Shown here in pieces: positions 1 to 6,190 of a stretch of DNA of 6,228 nucleotides. Made by a program: the position numbers and the translations under genes. Within the stretch, counting starts at the first letter, position 1. Each line of letters opens with the position of its first letter. The stretch is from an uncultured Clostridia bacterium. Its GTDB lineage: Bacteria > Bacillota > Clostridia > Christensenellales > Aristaeellaceae. The stretch covers positions 1 through 6,228 of the forward strand of contig CAMGDO010000061.1 in the NCBI GenBank assembly GCA_946042585.1, read 5' to 3'. The notes under the pieces are model-generated. The model was not told the DNA's origin, made no database searches, and was given only the letters and a program-made list of their open reading frames with translations.

Positions 1-1
1 C

Positions 2-613
2 AGCAACCTTCTGGAAGCAGCCGAAGCCGCCCGTCACCTCTCGCGCGGCGTGTATGTCTGCTTCCATCACAAAATCATCGCCGGAACGCGCGCCGTGAAA
101 ATGCGCACCACATCCTTTGACGCCTTTGACAGCGTCAACACCCGCACCTGCGGCGAGATCGATGCGGCAGGCGTGCACATCTTCAAACAAATGAAAAAGC
201 CCGATCTTCCTGCCGGCGTCTTTGGCGATGAGATTGATCCCCGTGTGTTTCTGCTCAAGCTCATTCCCGGCACTTCGCCGGAAATTTTCCGCAACATCGC
301 CGCCCTGGGCTGCAAGGGGCTGGTGGTCGAGGCGTTCGGGCTGGGCGGCCTGCATTATATCCGCCGCAATCTGGTCGGCGCGCTGCAGGAGCTGTCAGCG
401 CAGGGGATCACCATCCTCGTCACCACGCAATGCATGTATGAAAAAGCCGACTTCTCCATTTATGAAGTCGGCCGGAATGTCACAGGTGAGAATATCTTCA
501 ATGGCCGCGACATCACCACCGAGGCAGCCGTAGCCAAGCTAATGTGGGTGCTGGGCAAACCTGCGGAACGCAAAAGTCTGCTGACGCAGGAATTGAGCCT
601 TGAAATGCACTGA
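2..613 (+). CDS. L-asparaginase, C-terminal part (5' end cut by window edge)
   Basis: Hydrolyses L-asparagine to aspartate and ammonia. The open frame runs from base 2 with no stop, so the gene starts before the window. The first GTG in the visible frame (position 50) falls inside the conserved fold and is not a start. 203 residues are visible. Family members have roughly 330, so about 125 N-terminal residues are missing, including the expected TGGT and TDG active-site motifs. The visible part matches the asparaginase/glutaminase family. GVYVCFHHKIIAGTRAVK leads to Lys33 of the fragment, which aligns with the catalytic lysine of the TKTNTTD segment in E. coli asparaginase II. The C-terminal domain (VFLLKLIPGTSPE, GLVVEAFGLGG, GITILVTTQC) follows. 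No signal peptide can be judged, so cytoplasmic (AnsA-like) versus exported type is open. The TGA stop at 611-613 lies two bases from the stop of the converging gene. Confidence 0.9.
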   Translation, partial: SNLLEAAEAARHLSRGVYVCFHHKIIAGTRAVKMRTTSFDAFDSVNTRTCGEIDAAGVHIFKQMKKPDLPAGVFGDEIDPRVFLLKLIPGTSPEIFRNIAALGCKGLVVEAFGLGGLHYIRRNLVGALQELSAQGITILVTTQCMYEKADFSIYEVGRNVTGENIFNGRDITTEAAVAKLMWVLGKPAERKSLLTQELSLEMH

Positions 614-615
614 GC

Positions 616-777
616 TCACCGGTCGCGCCGCCGCCAGTAGAGAATAGCGGCAACCAGCCCAATGCCCACCAGCGCACACACAACCAGCGCAAAGGCTTTC
701 CCGCTTCCGATGGATGTATGCAGGATAGTCATGACTGCCGTAGGGCCGTCCGCCCCGCCGATGATTCCCGAAGCCAT
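616..777 (-). CDS. 53-residue membrane protein with a GIIGGADGPTA motif (decarboxylase beta-subunit-like signature)
   Basis: A short gene read from ATG at 777-775 to TGA at 618-616. The product begins MASGIIGGADGPTAVMTIL, followed by a short polar stretch (about residues 20-27), one hydrophobic membrane segment (about residues 28-47) and a basic end (YWRRRDR). The segment GIIGGADGPTA resembles a conserved signature of the beta subunit of sodium-translocating decarboxylases (OadB/GcdB family, 11 or so helices, near 400 residues). Here it stands alone on a protein far too short to be that enzyme. From memory, similar tiny proteins in Clostridia are often auto-annotated as decarboxylase beta subunits. 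A strong ribosome binding site (AGGGAGGG at 790-783) and close coupling to the upstream DUF218 gene support real translation. The function is unknown. A basic tail after the helix suggests the C-terminus faces the cytoplasm, which is an inference. Confidence 0.75.
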   Translation of the reverse strand: MASGIIGGADGPTAVMTILHTSIGSGKAFALVVCALVGIGLVAAILYWRRRDR

Positions 778-782
778 ATAAG

Positions 783-790
783 CCCTCCCT
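783..790 (-). promoter_or_regulatory. Ribosome binding site of the 53-residue gene
   Basis: Read on the minus strand, AGGGAGGG lies directly after the first bases of the TAA stop of the DUF218 gene and 5 bases before the ATG at 777. It is one of the strongest Shine-Dalgarno matches in the window and decides in favour of the short gene over the longer overlapping minus-strand frame at 539-811. Confidence 0.75.
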
Positions 791-1404
791 TAAAAAGGCA
801 GAACGCCCCACTTCTGCATCCAGTATTTCACCCAGGCCAGCGCTTCCCGATAATGATTCTTGATCCAGTAAACCGGCTTGATGGGGCTGCCTACGCCGCT
901 GACCTCAAAGCCCGCATCCTCCGCCAGCGCCATGGCGCGCGGAAGATGATAATCGCTGGTGACAATCAGCACTTTTTTCACGTCTTCGTCCAGCATTTCC
1001 CGGGCGTGATCGATATTCTGCCGGGTGTTGAACGATGTGTCATCCATCAGAATATCCTGCTCCGGTACGCCGTGCGCCACCAGATAGTCGCGCATAAAAT
1101 GTGCCTCCGCGTCCGGCTCATCCTGTCCCTTCGCGCCGCACACCACAATGGTCTGCGGCTTTTTGTTGTATTCCTCCAGCGCCAGCTCCATGCGATACTG
1201 CAGCTGCAGACTGAGCGTGCCGTCCGCCTTCACCTGTGCGCCCAGCACGATCATGGCCTCGGTAGTACCGTCAGGCGCTTTCACCGTGTATTCCCTGACG
1301 CACACAAACAGAACCAGCGCCGTCCAGCAGCCGATTCCCGCCAGCAGAAGATAGAGAATCACCCGAAGCATCAGCGGCATTCTCCTTTTCTTTTTTGCTT
1401 TCAT
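790..1404 (-). CDS. DUF218 (YdcF/SanA/ElyC-like) membrane-anchored protein
   Basis: 204 residues from ATG at 1404-1402 to TAA at 792-790. A basic N-terminus (KAKKKRR) is followed by one membrane segment (about residues 11-37), then a DUF218 domain. Recognisable family blocks are IVLGAQV (52-58), the CGAKGQDEPDAEA stretch (89-101), DTSFNTRQN (122-130) and VTSDYHLPRA (148-157). The E. coli relatives SanA and ElyC are linked to envelope barrier function and peptidoglycan or lipid-carrier metabolism, but the biochemical reaction of the family is not settled. Topology suggests an N-terminal anchor with the domain outside the membrane (inference). The start overlaps the radC stop in a TGATG junction. 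A GTG one codon earlier is possible, but AGAGGAAA is better spaced for the ATG. The 53-residue gene follows 12 bases downstream. Confidence 0.85.
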   Translation of the reverse strand: MKAKKKRRMPLMLRVILYLLLAGIGCWTALVLFVCVREYTVKAPDGTTEAMIVLGAQVKADGTLSLQLQYRMELALEEYNKKPQTIVVCGAKGQDEPDAEAHFMRDYLVAHGVPEQDILMDDTSFNTRQNIDHAREMLDEDVKKVLIVTSDYHLPRAMALAEDAGFEVSGVGSPIKPVYWIKNHYREALAWVKYWMQKWGVLPF

Positions 1405-2186
1405 CACGTTTCCTCTCTCGTCTTTGGTATGGTGCCTGCCCGATAGAGCTCCTCGCGCACAGCAGGCAGCACCCGATCCAAGTTCTGTGCCGCCTGCGTC
1501 GCCGCGCCGGTCTCTTCCCCAAGCAAACCGCCGCTGCGGAAGCTAAAGGTTTCCTGCGGGGCAACAATCAGATGATCGTACAGCCGCACGCCGATTCCGT
1601 CGAGCAGCTGTCCCACATTGTTTGTCAGCATAATATCCTCCGCAGAGGGCATGGCCGTGCCGCCGGGATGATTGTGGGTGATAATTGCCCCCATGGCATT
1701 GCATTGGCTCAGCGCACTGACGATATGCCGCGCATATACACGCACTTCCGCTACGTCCCCCGTAGAAATCAGCACCGTGTTGATACGGCGCATCTGCGCG
1801 TCCAGGCAGATCACATAAAACTTTTCAAACCGCTCGCCCTCAAACAGGCTCTCGCAGTATCGCAAGCACTGCAGCTGGTTTTTCACCACCGGCGCTTCGT
1901 CTTCAAGGCTTCTGCGATACGCCCTGAACAGCGGCATCATCATACTCAGCAGCGAAGCCGCCGTTTCACCGACGCCATTGACCAGCATCAGCTCCTCGGG
2001 CGATGCCTGAAGCACTGCATGCAGCGAACCAAAGCGGTTCATCAGCGCATAGGCGATGGGCTTGGTATCGCGGCGCGGAATCGCATAGGTCAAAAGCAGC
2101 TCCAGCACCTCATGCGGCGCAAACGCATCCAGCCCTGCGCGCACAAATCGTTCTCTCAGTCTTGCGCGGTGTCCTTCGTGCTCCAT
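1404..2186 (-). CDS. radC: RadC family protein (JAMM/MPN+ domain)
   Basis: 260 residues, slightly longer than B. subtilis RadC (about 230). The N-terminal part carries a UPF0758-type helical region (HRARLRERF, LELLLTYAIPRRDTKPIA) and a helix-hairpin-helix-like segment LVNGVGETAASLL (68-80). The C-terminal JAMM domain has HNHPGG with His171 and His173, then Ser181 and Asp184. This fits the H-x-H-x7-S-x2-D metal-binding pattern, with a glutamate in the ERFEKFYVICLD strand (around 118-121) as likely partner. RadC was historically called a DNA repair protein, but that role has been questioned and its activity is not established. The ATG at 2186-2184 is preceded by AAAGGGAG at good distance. It is the first gene of the minus-strand operon, driven by the extended -10 promoter at 2217-2225. 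The product ends with about 40 residues after the core that are less conserved. Confidence 0.93.
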   Translation of the reverse strand: MEHEGHRARLRERFVRAGLDAFAPHEVLELLLTYAIPRRDTKPIAYALMNRFGSLHAVLQASPEELMLVNGVGETAASLLSMMMPLFRAYRRSLEDEAPVVKNQLQCLRYCESLFEGERFEKFYVICLDAQMRRINTVLISTGDVAEVRVYARHIVSALSQCNAMGAIITHNHPGGTAMPSAEDIMLTNNVGQLLDGIGVRLYDHLIVAPQETFSFRSGGLLGEETGAATQAAQNLDRVLPAVREELYRAGTIPKTREET

Positions 2187-2216
2187 AGCGTCCGCTCCCT
2201 TTGCGATGTTTTGCCT

Positions 2217-2225
2217 ATTATATCA
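2217..2225 (-). promoter_or_regulatory. Extended -10 promoter for the radC operon
   Basis: Read on the minus strand, the sequence TGATATAAT is a perfect TGnTATAAT extended -10 element. No good -35 hexamer is seen 16-18 bases upstream (TAGGAA at 17), which is common when the TG extension is present. The predicted start of transcription near 2210 gives a leader of about 24 bases containing the radC ribosome binding site. Confidence 0.7.
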
Positions 2226-2348
2226 CATTCGTCCGGATTTTCCTATACGAAAGCTGTAACAATTCCAACTTATGCCAGATGAGCGTACAGACCCGGGAAA
2301 ATTCTCATATCCTTCATATCTTTTTTCCACGGCAAACCCGTTTTCCTC

Positions 2349-2376
2349 TTAACAAATCGATAAAATATGCTATAAT
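2349..2376 (+). promoter_or_regulatory. Vegetative (sigma-A type) promoter for the cdaA operon
   Basis: TTAACA at 2349-2354 (one mismatch to TTGACA) and TATAAT at 2371-2376 are spaced by 16 bases. TGC directly before the -10 adds an extended -10 element. Transcription would start near 2383, very close to the first possible start codon of cdaA at 2394. The region between the two divergent promoters (about 2226-2348) is AT-richer. I see no clear operator, riboswitch or terminator in it. Confidence 0.8.
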
Positions 2377-2387
2377 ATAGATATCAC

Positions 2388-2399
2388 AGGAAAGTGAGG
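2388..2399 (+). promoter_or_regulatory. Ribosome binding region of cdaA with competing start codons
   Basis: Two purine runs follow one another: AGGAAA (2388-2393) and GTGAGG (2394-2399). The second contains the upstream GTG candidate start. If GTGAGG is the Shine-Dalgarno sequence, translation starts at TTG 2409. If AGGAAA is used, GTG 2394 would be unusually close to it and TTG 2403 slightly far (12 bases). Confidence 0.5.
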
Positions 2400-3293
2400 T
2401 CGTTGCTGTTGTCTTCGTTTTTCAACCAGATCCAGCTGTTCATCTGGAATATCTTCCATCGGCCTCAGATTAACGATGTTATTGACATCATCATTGTCGC
2501 GGCGCTGATCTATCAGGTTATTATGTTCGCACGCGGCACGCGGGCCAGCGAAGTCATGAAAGGCTTCATGCTGCTGATTCTCGCCTGTCTCGTTTCCGGC
2601 TTTCTGGGGCTCACGGCGCTCTCCTGGGTGCTCAATCTCATTCTGAGCAACGGCGCGGTCATGCTCGTCATTCTCTTTCAGCCTGAGCTTCGCCGCATCC
2701 TTGAGCAGCTGGGCCGCGGCGCCAAAATGGAGCATTTCCAGCGCGATGAAGAAGAAAACAAACGGATTATTGACGAAATCACGCTGTGCCTGACCAATCT
2801 TTCCCGCCGCCGTGTGGGCGCGCTTATCGTATTTGAGCGCAGAACAGGTCTCAAGGACGTCATTGAAACGGGCACTGAGCTTGACAGCATTATTTCCGCC
2901 CCCCTGCTTGAAAATATTTTTGAGCCCAACACCCCCCTGCACGACGGCGCCGTTGTTATCCGCGGCAACCGCATCATCGCCGGCGCATGCGTGCTGACGC
3001 TGAGTGAATCAAGCGCCATCACCCGCGATCTGGGCACACGACACCGCGCAGCGCTTGGCATTTCCGAAACAACCGACGCACTGGTGTTCATCGTCAGCGA
3101 GGAAACAGGCATTATCAGCATGGCGCGCGGCGGAAAGCTCACAAGGCATCTGGACAATCGCTCCATCAACGACATCCTGGCCACCATGTATCACCAGCCC
3201 AGCACTTCCATTCTCTCGCGCGTTTCCATCGCGGCAAAAGAGCGCCTGCACAACCGGCTGAAAGGAAAGCAGAACCATGGCGGAGAAGAATAA
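2394..3293 (+). CDS. cdaA: Diadenylate cyclase CdaA (membrane c-di-AMP synthase)
   Basis: Condenses two ATP into cyclic di-AMP at the cytoplasmic face of the membrane. Numbering from the GTG at 2394, three membrane segments lie at about 28-46, 56-72 and 75-96, followed by FQPELRR (95-101), a coiled or linker region and the DAC domain. Both catalytic signatures are intact: DGA (184-186, in NTPLHDGAV) and RHR (216-218, in GTRHRAALG). SEETG follows near 240. The order and length (up to 299 residues, against 273 in B. subtilis) fit the CdaA/DacA family. The start is uncertain. GTG 2394 sits only three bases after AGG, whereas TTG 2409 has AAGTGAGG (2392-2399) nine bases before it and gives a length closer to the family. 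TTG 2403 is a third option. cdaR overlaps the end by 17 nt. Confidence 0.96.
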   Translation: MRSLLLSSFFNQIQLFIWNIFHRPQINDVIDIIIVAALIYQVIMFARGTRASEVMKGFMLLILACLVSGFLGLTALSWVLNLILSNGAVMLVILFQPELRRILEQLGRGAKMEHFQRDEEENKRIIDEITLCLTNLSRRRVGALIVFERRTGLKDVIETGTELDSIISAPLLENIFEPNTPLHDGAVVIRGNRIIAGACVLTLSESSAITRDLGTRHRAALGISETTDALVFIVSEETGIISMARGGKLTRHLDNRSINDILATMYHQPSTSILSRVSIAAKERLHNRLKGKQNHGGEE

Positions 3294-4320
3294 AATTGAT
3301 TTCAAGGCTCTCCTCAGGCGCGTGCGCTCCATCTGTACGCGAAACTGGCAGTGGAAGCTTCTTTCCCTGCTGATCGCCATTTGCCTGTGGAGCGGTCTGA
3401 TCACGCAGGACGATTCCCTGACGCGTGAGAAAACGTTTACGGACGTCACCATCAACGTCGTCAATTCGGATACGCTGCGCCGCAACGGCTACATCATCGT
3501 TTCCGGGCTTGAAGACCTGCCCACCGTCCGTATCCGAGCAAACGTTCCGCAAAAGGTTTACAACACCGTCAAGGCGTCCAATTACAACCTGCGCGTGGAT
3601 CTGTCGCAGATCTCGGGTGTTGGAGAGCAAACGCTTAATATCATTTCCACCAGCACCGCCACCTTCGGCAGCGTCACGGAAATTAGCGTGTCCACCATCA
3701 CCGTTCAGGTAGAGGAATACATCACCCGCAGCCGCATCCCCGTCAGCATTGCCTATTCCGGCGCTTTGCCGGACGGGCTGTATTCTTCGTCCGTCAGCGT
3801 TGATCCCGGCACCGTGGCGGTATCCGGCCCCAAGTCGCTGGTCAATTCCATCGTCCGCTGCGTTGCGGATTACAATATGTCTGTGCTGACAGATAAAACG
3901 GGCGTAGAGCGCACCGCCGTTCCCTTCCGTCTGCTCAACGGCAGCGGAAATGCCGTGGACACCTCGCTGCTGAGCGTCACCAGCGAATCCGTTATTCTCG
4001 ACAGTATCATCGTGGAGCAGACGCTCTATCGGAAGAAGGAGCTGGTGATCAACACCACTGGGCTTACCACCGGCACGCCTGCCGAAGGCTATGAAGTCAA
4101 GCGCATCAGCGCCGAGCCTGCCTCCGTGCAGACTGCCGGCACGAGCGAGCTGCTTGAATCGCTGACCGATCTGCACCTGATCGAGTATGCGACGGGCAGC
4201 ATCGACATCAGCGGTCTTTCCTCCACCATCAGCCGCAACATCCGTGTCACCAAGCCCGAGGGCATGACCTATCTGAGCGATGAAACCATTCTGGTCACCA
4301 TCGAAATCGCTCCGAAATAA
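3277..4320 (+). CDS. cdaR: CdaR, YbbR-domain regulator of CdaA
   Basis: Single-pass membrane protein known in Bacillus and Listeria to bind CdaA and modulate c-di-AMP synthesis. 347 residues: a short cytoplasmic N-terminus, a membrane segment at about 27-43 (WKLLSLLIAICLWSGLI), then an extracellular part of three YbbR repeats at about 52-148, 152-247 and 252-345. The repeat character is visible by comparing GLYSSSVSVDPGTVAVSGPK (167-186) with GYEVKRISAEPASVQTAGTS (271-290). B. subtilis CdaR has four such repeats, so this is a three-repeat form. The ATG lies inside the last codons of cdaA (17-nt overlap) and is preceded by AAGGAAAG about eight bases away. The following gene starts six bases after the stop. 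Confidence 0.93.
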   Translation: MAEKNKIDFKALLRRVRSICTRNWQWKLLSLLIAICLWSGLITQDDSLTREKTFTDVTINVVNSDTLRRNGYIIVSGLEDLPTVRIRANVPQKVYNTVKASNYNLRVDLSQISGVGEQTLNIISTSTATFGSVTEISVSTITVQVEEYITRSRIPVSIAYSGALPDGLYSSSVSVDPGTVAVSGPKSLVNSIVRCVADYNMSVLTDKTGVERTAVPFRLLNGSGNAVDTSLLSVTSESVILDSIIVEQTLYRKKELVINTTGLTTGTPAEGYEVKRISAEPASVQTAGTSELLESLTDLHLIEYATGSIDISGLSSTISRNIRVTKPEGMTYLSDETILVTIEIAPK

Positions 4321-4326
4321 TCAGCA

Positions 4327-4941
4327 ATGAATCAGTTTTCCAATTCGCTTCTGTCCATTCTGCTCAGCTGGATGCGCTCGCTTTTCAGCGGCTTTCTATC
4401 GCTGATGACCGGCACAGGCGGCTCGTTCTTCCTGTGGATGAAGAGCCGCTGGTTTTCTGTTGCGCTGGTATTGATTCTCGCAGGCATCACCATTGACGCC
4501 ATCATCTATATTCTTCGCTGGCAGCCGCAGCGCGTATGGCGTTCGCATCTGTATCGTCTGTTTCACCGCAAAGAGCTCAGACAGGCCGAGGAGCAATTCT
4601 ATCAGGGCTATGACGACGGGGTCACGGATTTCACCTTCACCGAAGACGCCATCCCGGGCATTCTCGAAAGCGCCGCGCCATCTGCGCAGATTTCGGATGC
4701 CCTTGTGCAGTTTGACGCCCTGAAGGCGGATGATGCCACGCAGCCTGCCGCCAATGTGCGCCGCCGCCGCAGGCGCTATGGGCGGCGCTCTTCAAGAACC
4801 TTCCATCTTCGCTTCCGTTCGGGCGATATCGACCCTTCTGCCGCGCAGACCGGAAATGCCTTCCACAACGCGGTTTTTCCCTCTCATACGCCCGCAGAAT
4901 GGCCCCAGAATACAGAGAATCAGGATTCCAACCATGTGTAA
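4327..4941 (+). CDS. Unrecognised single-pass membrane protein with arginine-rich tail
   Basis: 204 residues that I cannot assign to a family. The N-terminus is hydrophobic and amphipathic (residues 1-38, including SLLSILLSWMRSLFSGFLSLM). One clear membrane helix follows at about 43-63 (FSVALVLILAGITIDAIIYIL), then a basic juxtamembrane region (RWQPQRVWRSHLYRLFHRKELR). The rest is polar: an acidic stretch (around 95-115), then six consecutive arginines (145-150) within a basic patch reaching about 164, and a low-complexity end. It sits six bases after cdaR and overlaps the methyltransferase gene by 8 nt, so it is almost certainly co-transcribed with both. The ATG at 4327 lacks a clear Shine-Dalgarno sequence, so translation by reinitiation after cdaR is likely. 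Its place is where glmM often lies in other Firmicutes, but it shows no resemblance to GlmM. A role at the membrane near CdaA/CdaR is a guess from position only. Confidence 0.8.
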   Translation: MNQFSNSLLSILLSWMRSLFSGFLSLMTGTGGSFFLWMKSRWFSVALVLILAGITIDAIIYILRWQPQRVWRSHLYRLFHRKELRQAEEQFYQGYDDGVTDFTFTEDAIPGILESAAPSAQISDALVQFDALKADDATQPAANVRRRRRRYGRRSSRTFHLRFRSGDIDPSAAQTGNAFHNAVFPSHTPAEWPQNTENQDSNHV

Positions 4942-6190
4942 TTATCCCCTCCCGCCAGCCTTTATCGAAAACATGCGTCCACTTCTCGGTGCAGAAATGG
5001 ACGCTTTTCTTGCTTCCTATGAACAGCCTGCGCTTCGCGGCATTCGGTTCCGGGACGAGCGCCGTCCGCTTCCCGAAGAAGAGCTGACCGGCATCATTCC
5101 ATATGCCCGCAACGCCTATAACCTCTGTCCCGGGTCTGCCGCCGGCGCGTCCCCATTGCACGAGGCTGGCGCTTATTATATTCAGGAACCCTCCGCCATG
5201 ACAGCCGCTGCCGTGCTTGCCCCGGAGGATGGCGACCGCGTGCTGGATCTGTGCGCAGCGCCTGGCGGAAAAAGCACGCAGCTGGCCATGAGCGCGCAGC
5301 TTGCGCTTTTGGTTTCCAACGAGCCTGTCTTTTCCCGCGCGCAGATTCTATCCCGAAACATCGAACGCATGGGCATTCACAATGCCGTCGTCACCTGCGC
5401 CTATCCGCCCGCCCTGTCCGAAAAATGGCCGCAATTTTTTGACAAAATTCTGGTCGACGCGCCCTGCTCCGGCGAGGGCATGTTCCGCCGTCATCCCGAG
5501 ACGCGCGCCGAATGGACGATCGCCGCTCCGCAGTCCTGCGCCGCACGCCAGCTGTCCATTCTGCGGGATGCAGCGCGCATGCTGCGCACCGGCGGACGCA
5601 TGGCATACAGCACCTGCACCTTCAATCATTGGGAAAACGAGGGCACCATCGCCGCATTTCTGAAGGAGCATCACAATTTCAGGCTGGTGCCCTTTGCGCT
5701 GCCCGGCCTGCCCGCCGCCCCCGAAGGCATGCTTCGCATCTGGCCGCACAAAATGCCGGGCGAAGGGCATTTTGTCGCCCTGCTCGAAAAAACCGCTCTT
5801 GGAGACAATGAGCCGACAAATCCCGCCTGTATTGCCGCTCTGCCCGGGCCGAACCGTGCCGCCGCCGATGCTTTCTCCGCCTTTTGTCAGGAGACAGGCT
5901 GCGTTCCCCCGCCTGTCTGCAATGCCGTCTTTTCAGGAAAGCTCCTGTCTGCGCCGGCTGTGCTGCCGGATTTGAGCAAAATCCGCACGCTGCGCATTGG
6001 GCTCCAGCTGGGCGAAATGCGCGGCAAGGTCTTTCTGCCCGATCATGCGATGGCGCTTTCCGCAGGTTTTGAAAGGCAGTTTTCAATCGCCGCCGAACAG
6101 GCCGCATCCTATCTGCATGGGGATACCCTTCCCTGCGGCGACAGGCTGCGCGGCTATTACGCCGTCACCTGGAACGATTGGCAGCTTGGC
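4934..6190 (+). CDS. rsmF: RsmF-type rRNA cytosine-5 methyltransferase, 3' end missing
   Basis: Transfers a methyl group from S-adenosylmethionine to C5 of a cytosine in 16S rRNA (NOL1/NOP2/Sun family). 419 residues are visible from ATG 4934, chosen because AGGA (4922-4925) lies eight bases upstream and the product then begins like the family (LPPAFIENMRPLLG). The longer frame back to 4730 overlaps the previous gene and looks unrelated. Visible motifs are GAYYIQEPSAM (79-89), the cofactor-binding loop VLDLCAAPGGKS (103-114), DAPCSGEG with Cys178, and YSTCTF with Cys228, the two cysteines used for release and nucleophilic attack. The C-terminal RNA-binding part is present (GLQLGE at 356-361, GDTLPCGDRLRGYYAVTW near the end) and is cut within its last strand-rich segment, probably 10-40 residues short. 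The residues LSLIHI and the stop that follow come from adapter sequence. The exact target base is inferred from family only. Confidence 0.93.

Noticed and set aside
50..52. GTG as a start for the asparaginase
   Set aside because: The frame is open to the window edge and the residues before it (SNLLEAAEAARHLSRG) continue the asparaginase fold, so the gene is simply cut.
621..650. Possible hairpin (short GCCGC/GCGGC arms) as a terminator between converging genes
   Set aside because: Only about five pairs with a long loop and no T-run on either strand. It lies within the coding sequence of the small gene.
539..811. 90-codon minus-strand frame beyond the asparaginase end
   Set aside because: It overlaps the better-supported 53-residue gene in another frame and runs back into the asparaginase coding region. 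It has no start signal of its own and no recognisable motif.
718..1446. Plus-strand open frame (242 codons) opposite the DUF218 gene
   Set aside because: Shadow frame. The minus strand carries conserved DUF218 blocks and coupled start/stop junctions.
1395..2282. Long plus-strand open frame (295 codons) opposite radC
   Set aside because: It is antisense to a clear RadC with intact JAMM residues. Its product is rich in His, Gln and Arg with no family resemblance, as expected of a GC-rich shadow frame.
2296..2346. GGAAAA and TTTTCC arms upstream of cdaA as a regulatory hairpin or riboswitch
   Set aside because: Six weak pairs with a loop near 40 bases. It lies upstream of the predicted transcription start, so it is not in the cdaA leader, and nothing resembles a known c-di-AMP riboswitch.
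3166..4176. Long minus-strand open frame (336 codons) opposite cdaR
   Set aside because: The product is Gly/Asp/Arg-rich and low in structure, lies antisense to three YbbR repeats, and has no ribosome binding site or operon context.
4730..4933. 68-codon upstream extension of the methyltransferase
   Set aside because: It overlaps the preceding gene almost entirely, encodes a sequence unlike the family N-terminus, and the ATG at 4934 has a good ribosome binding site.
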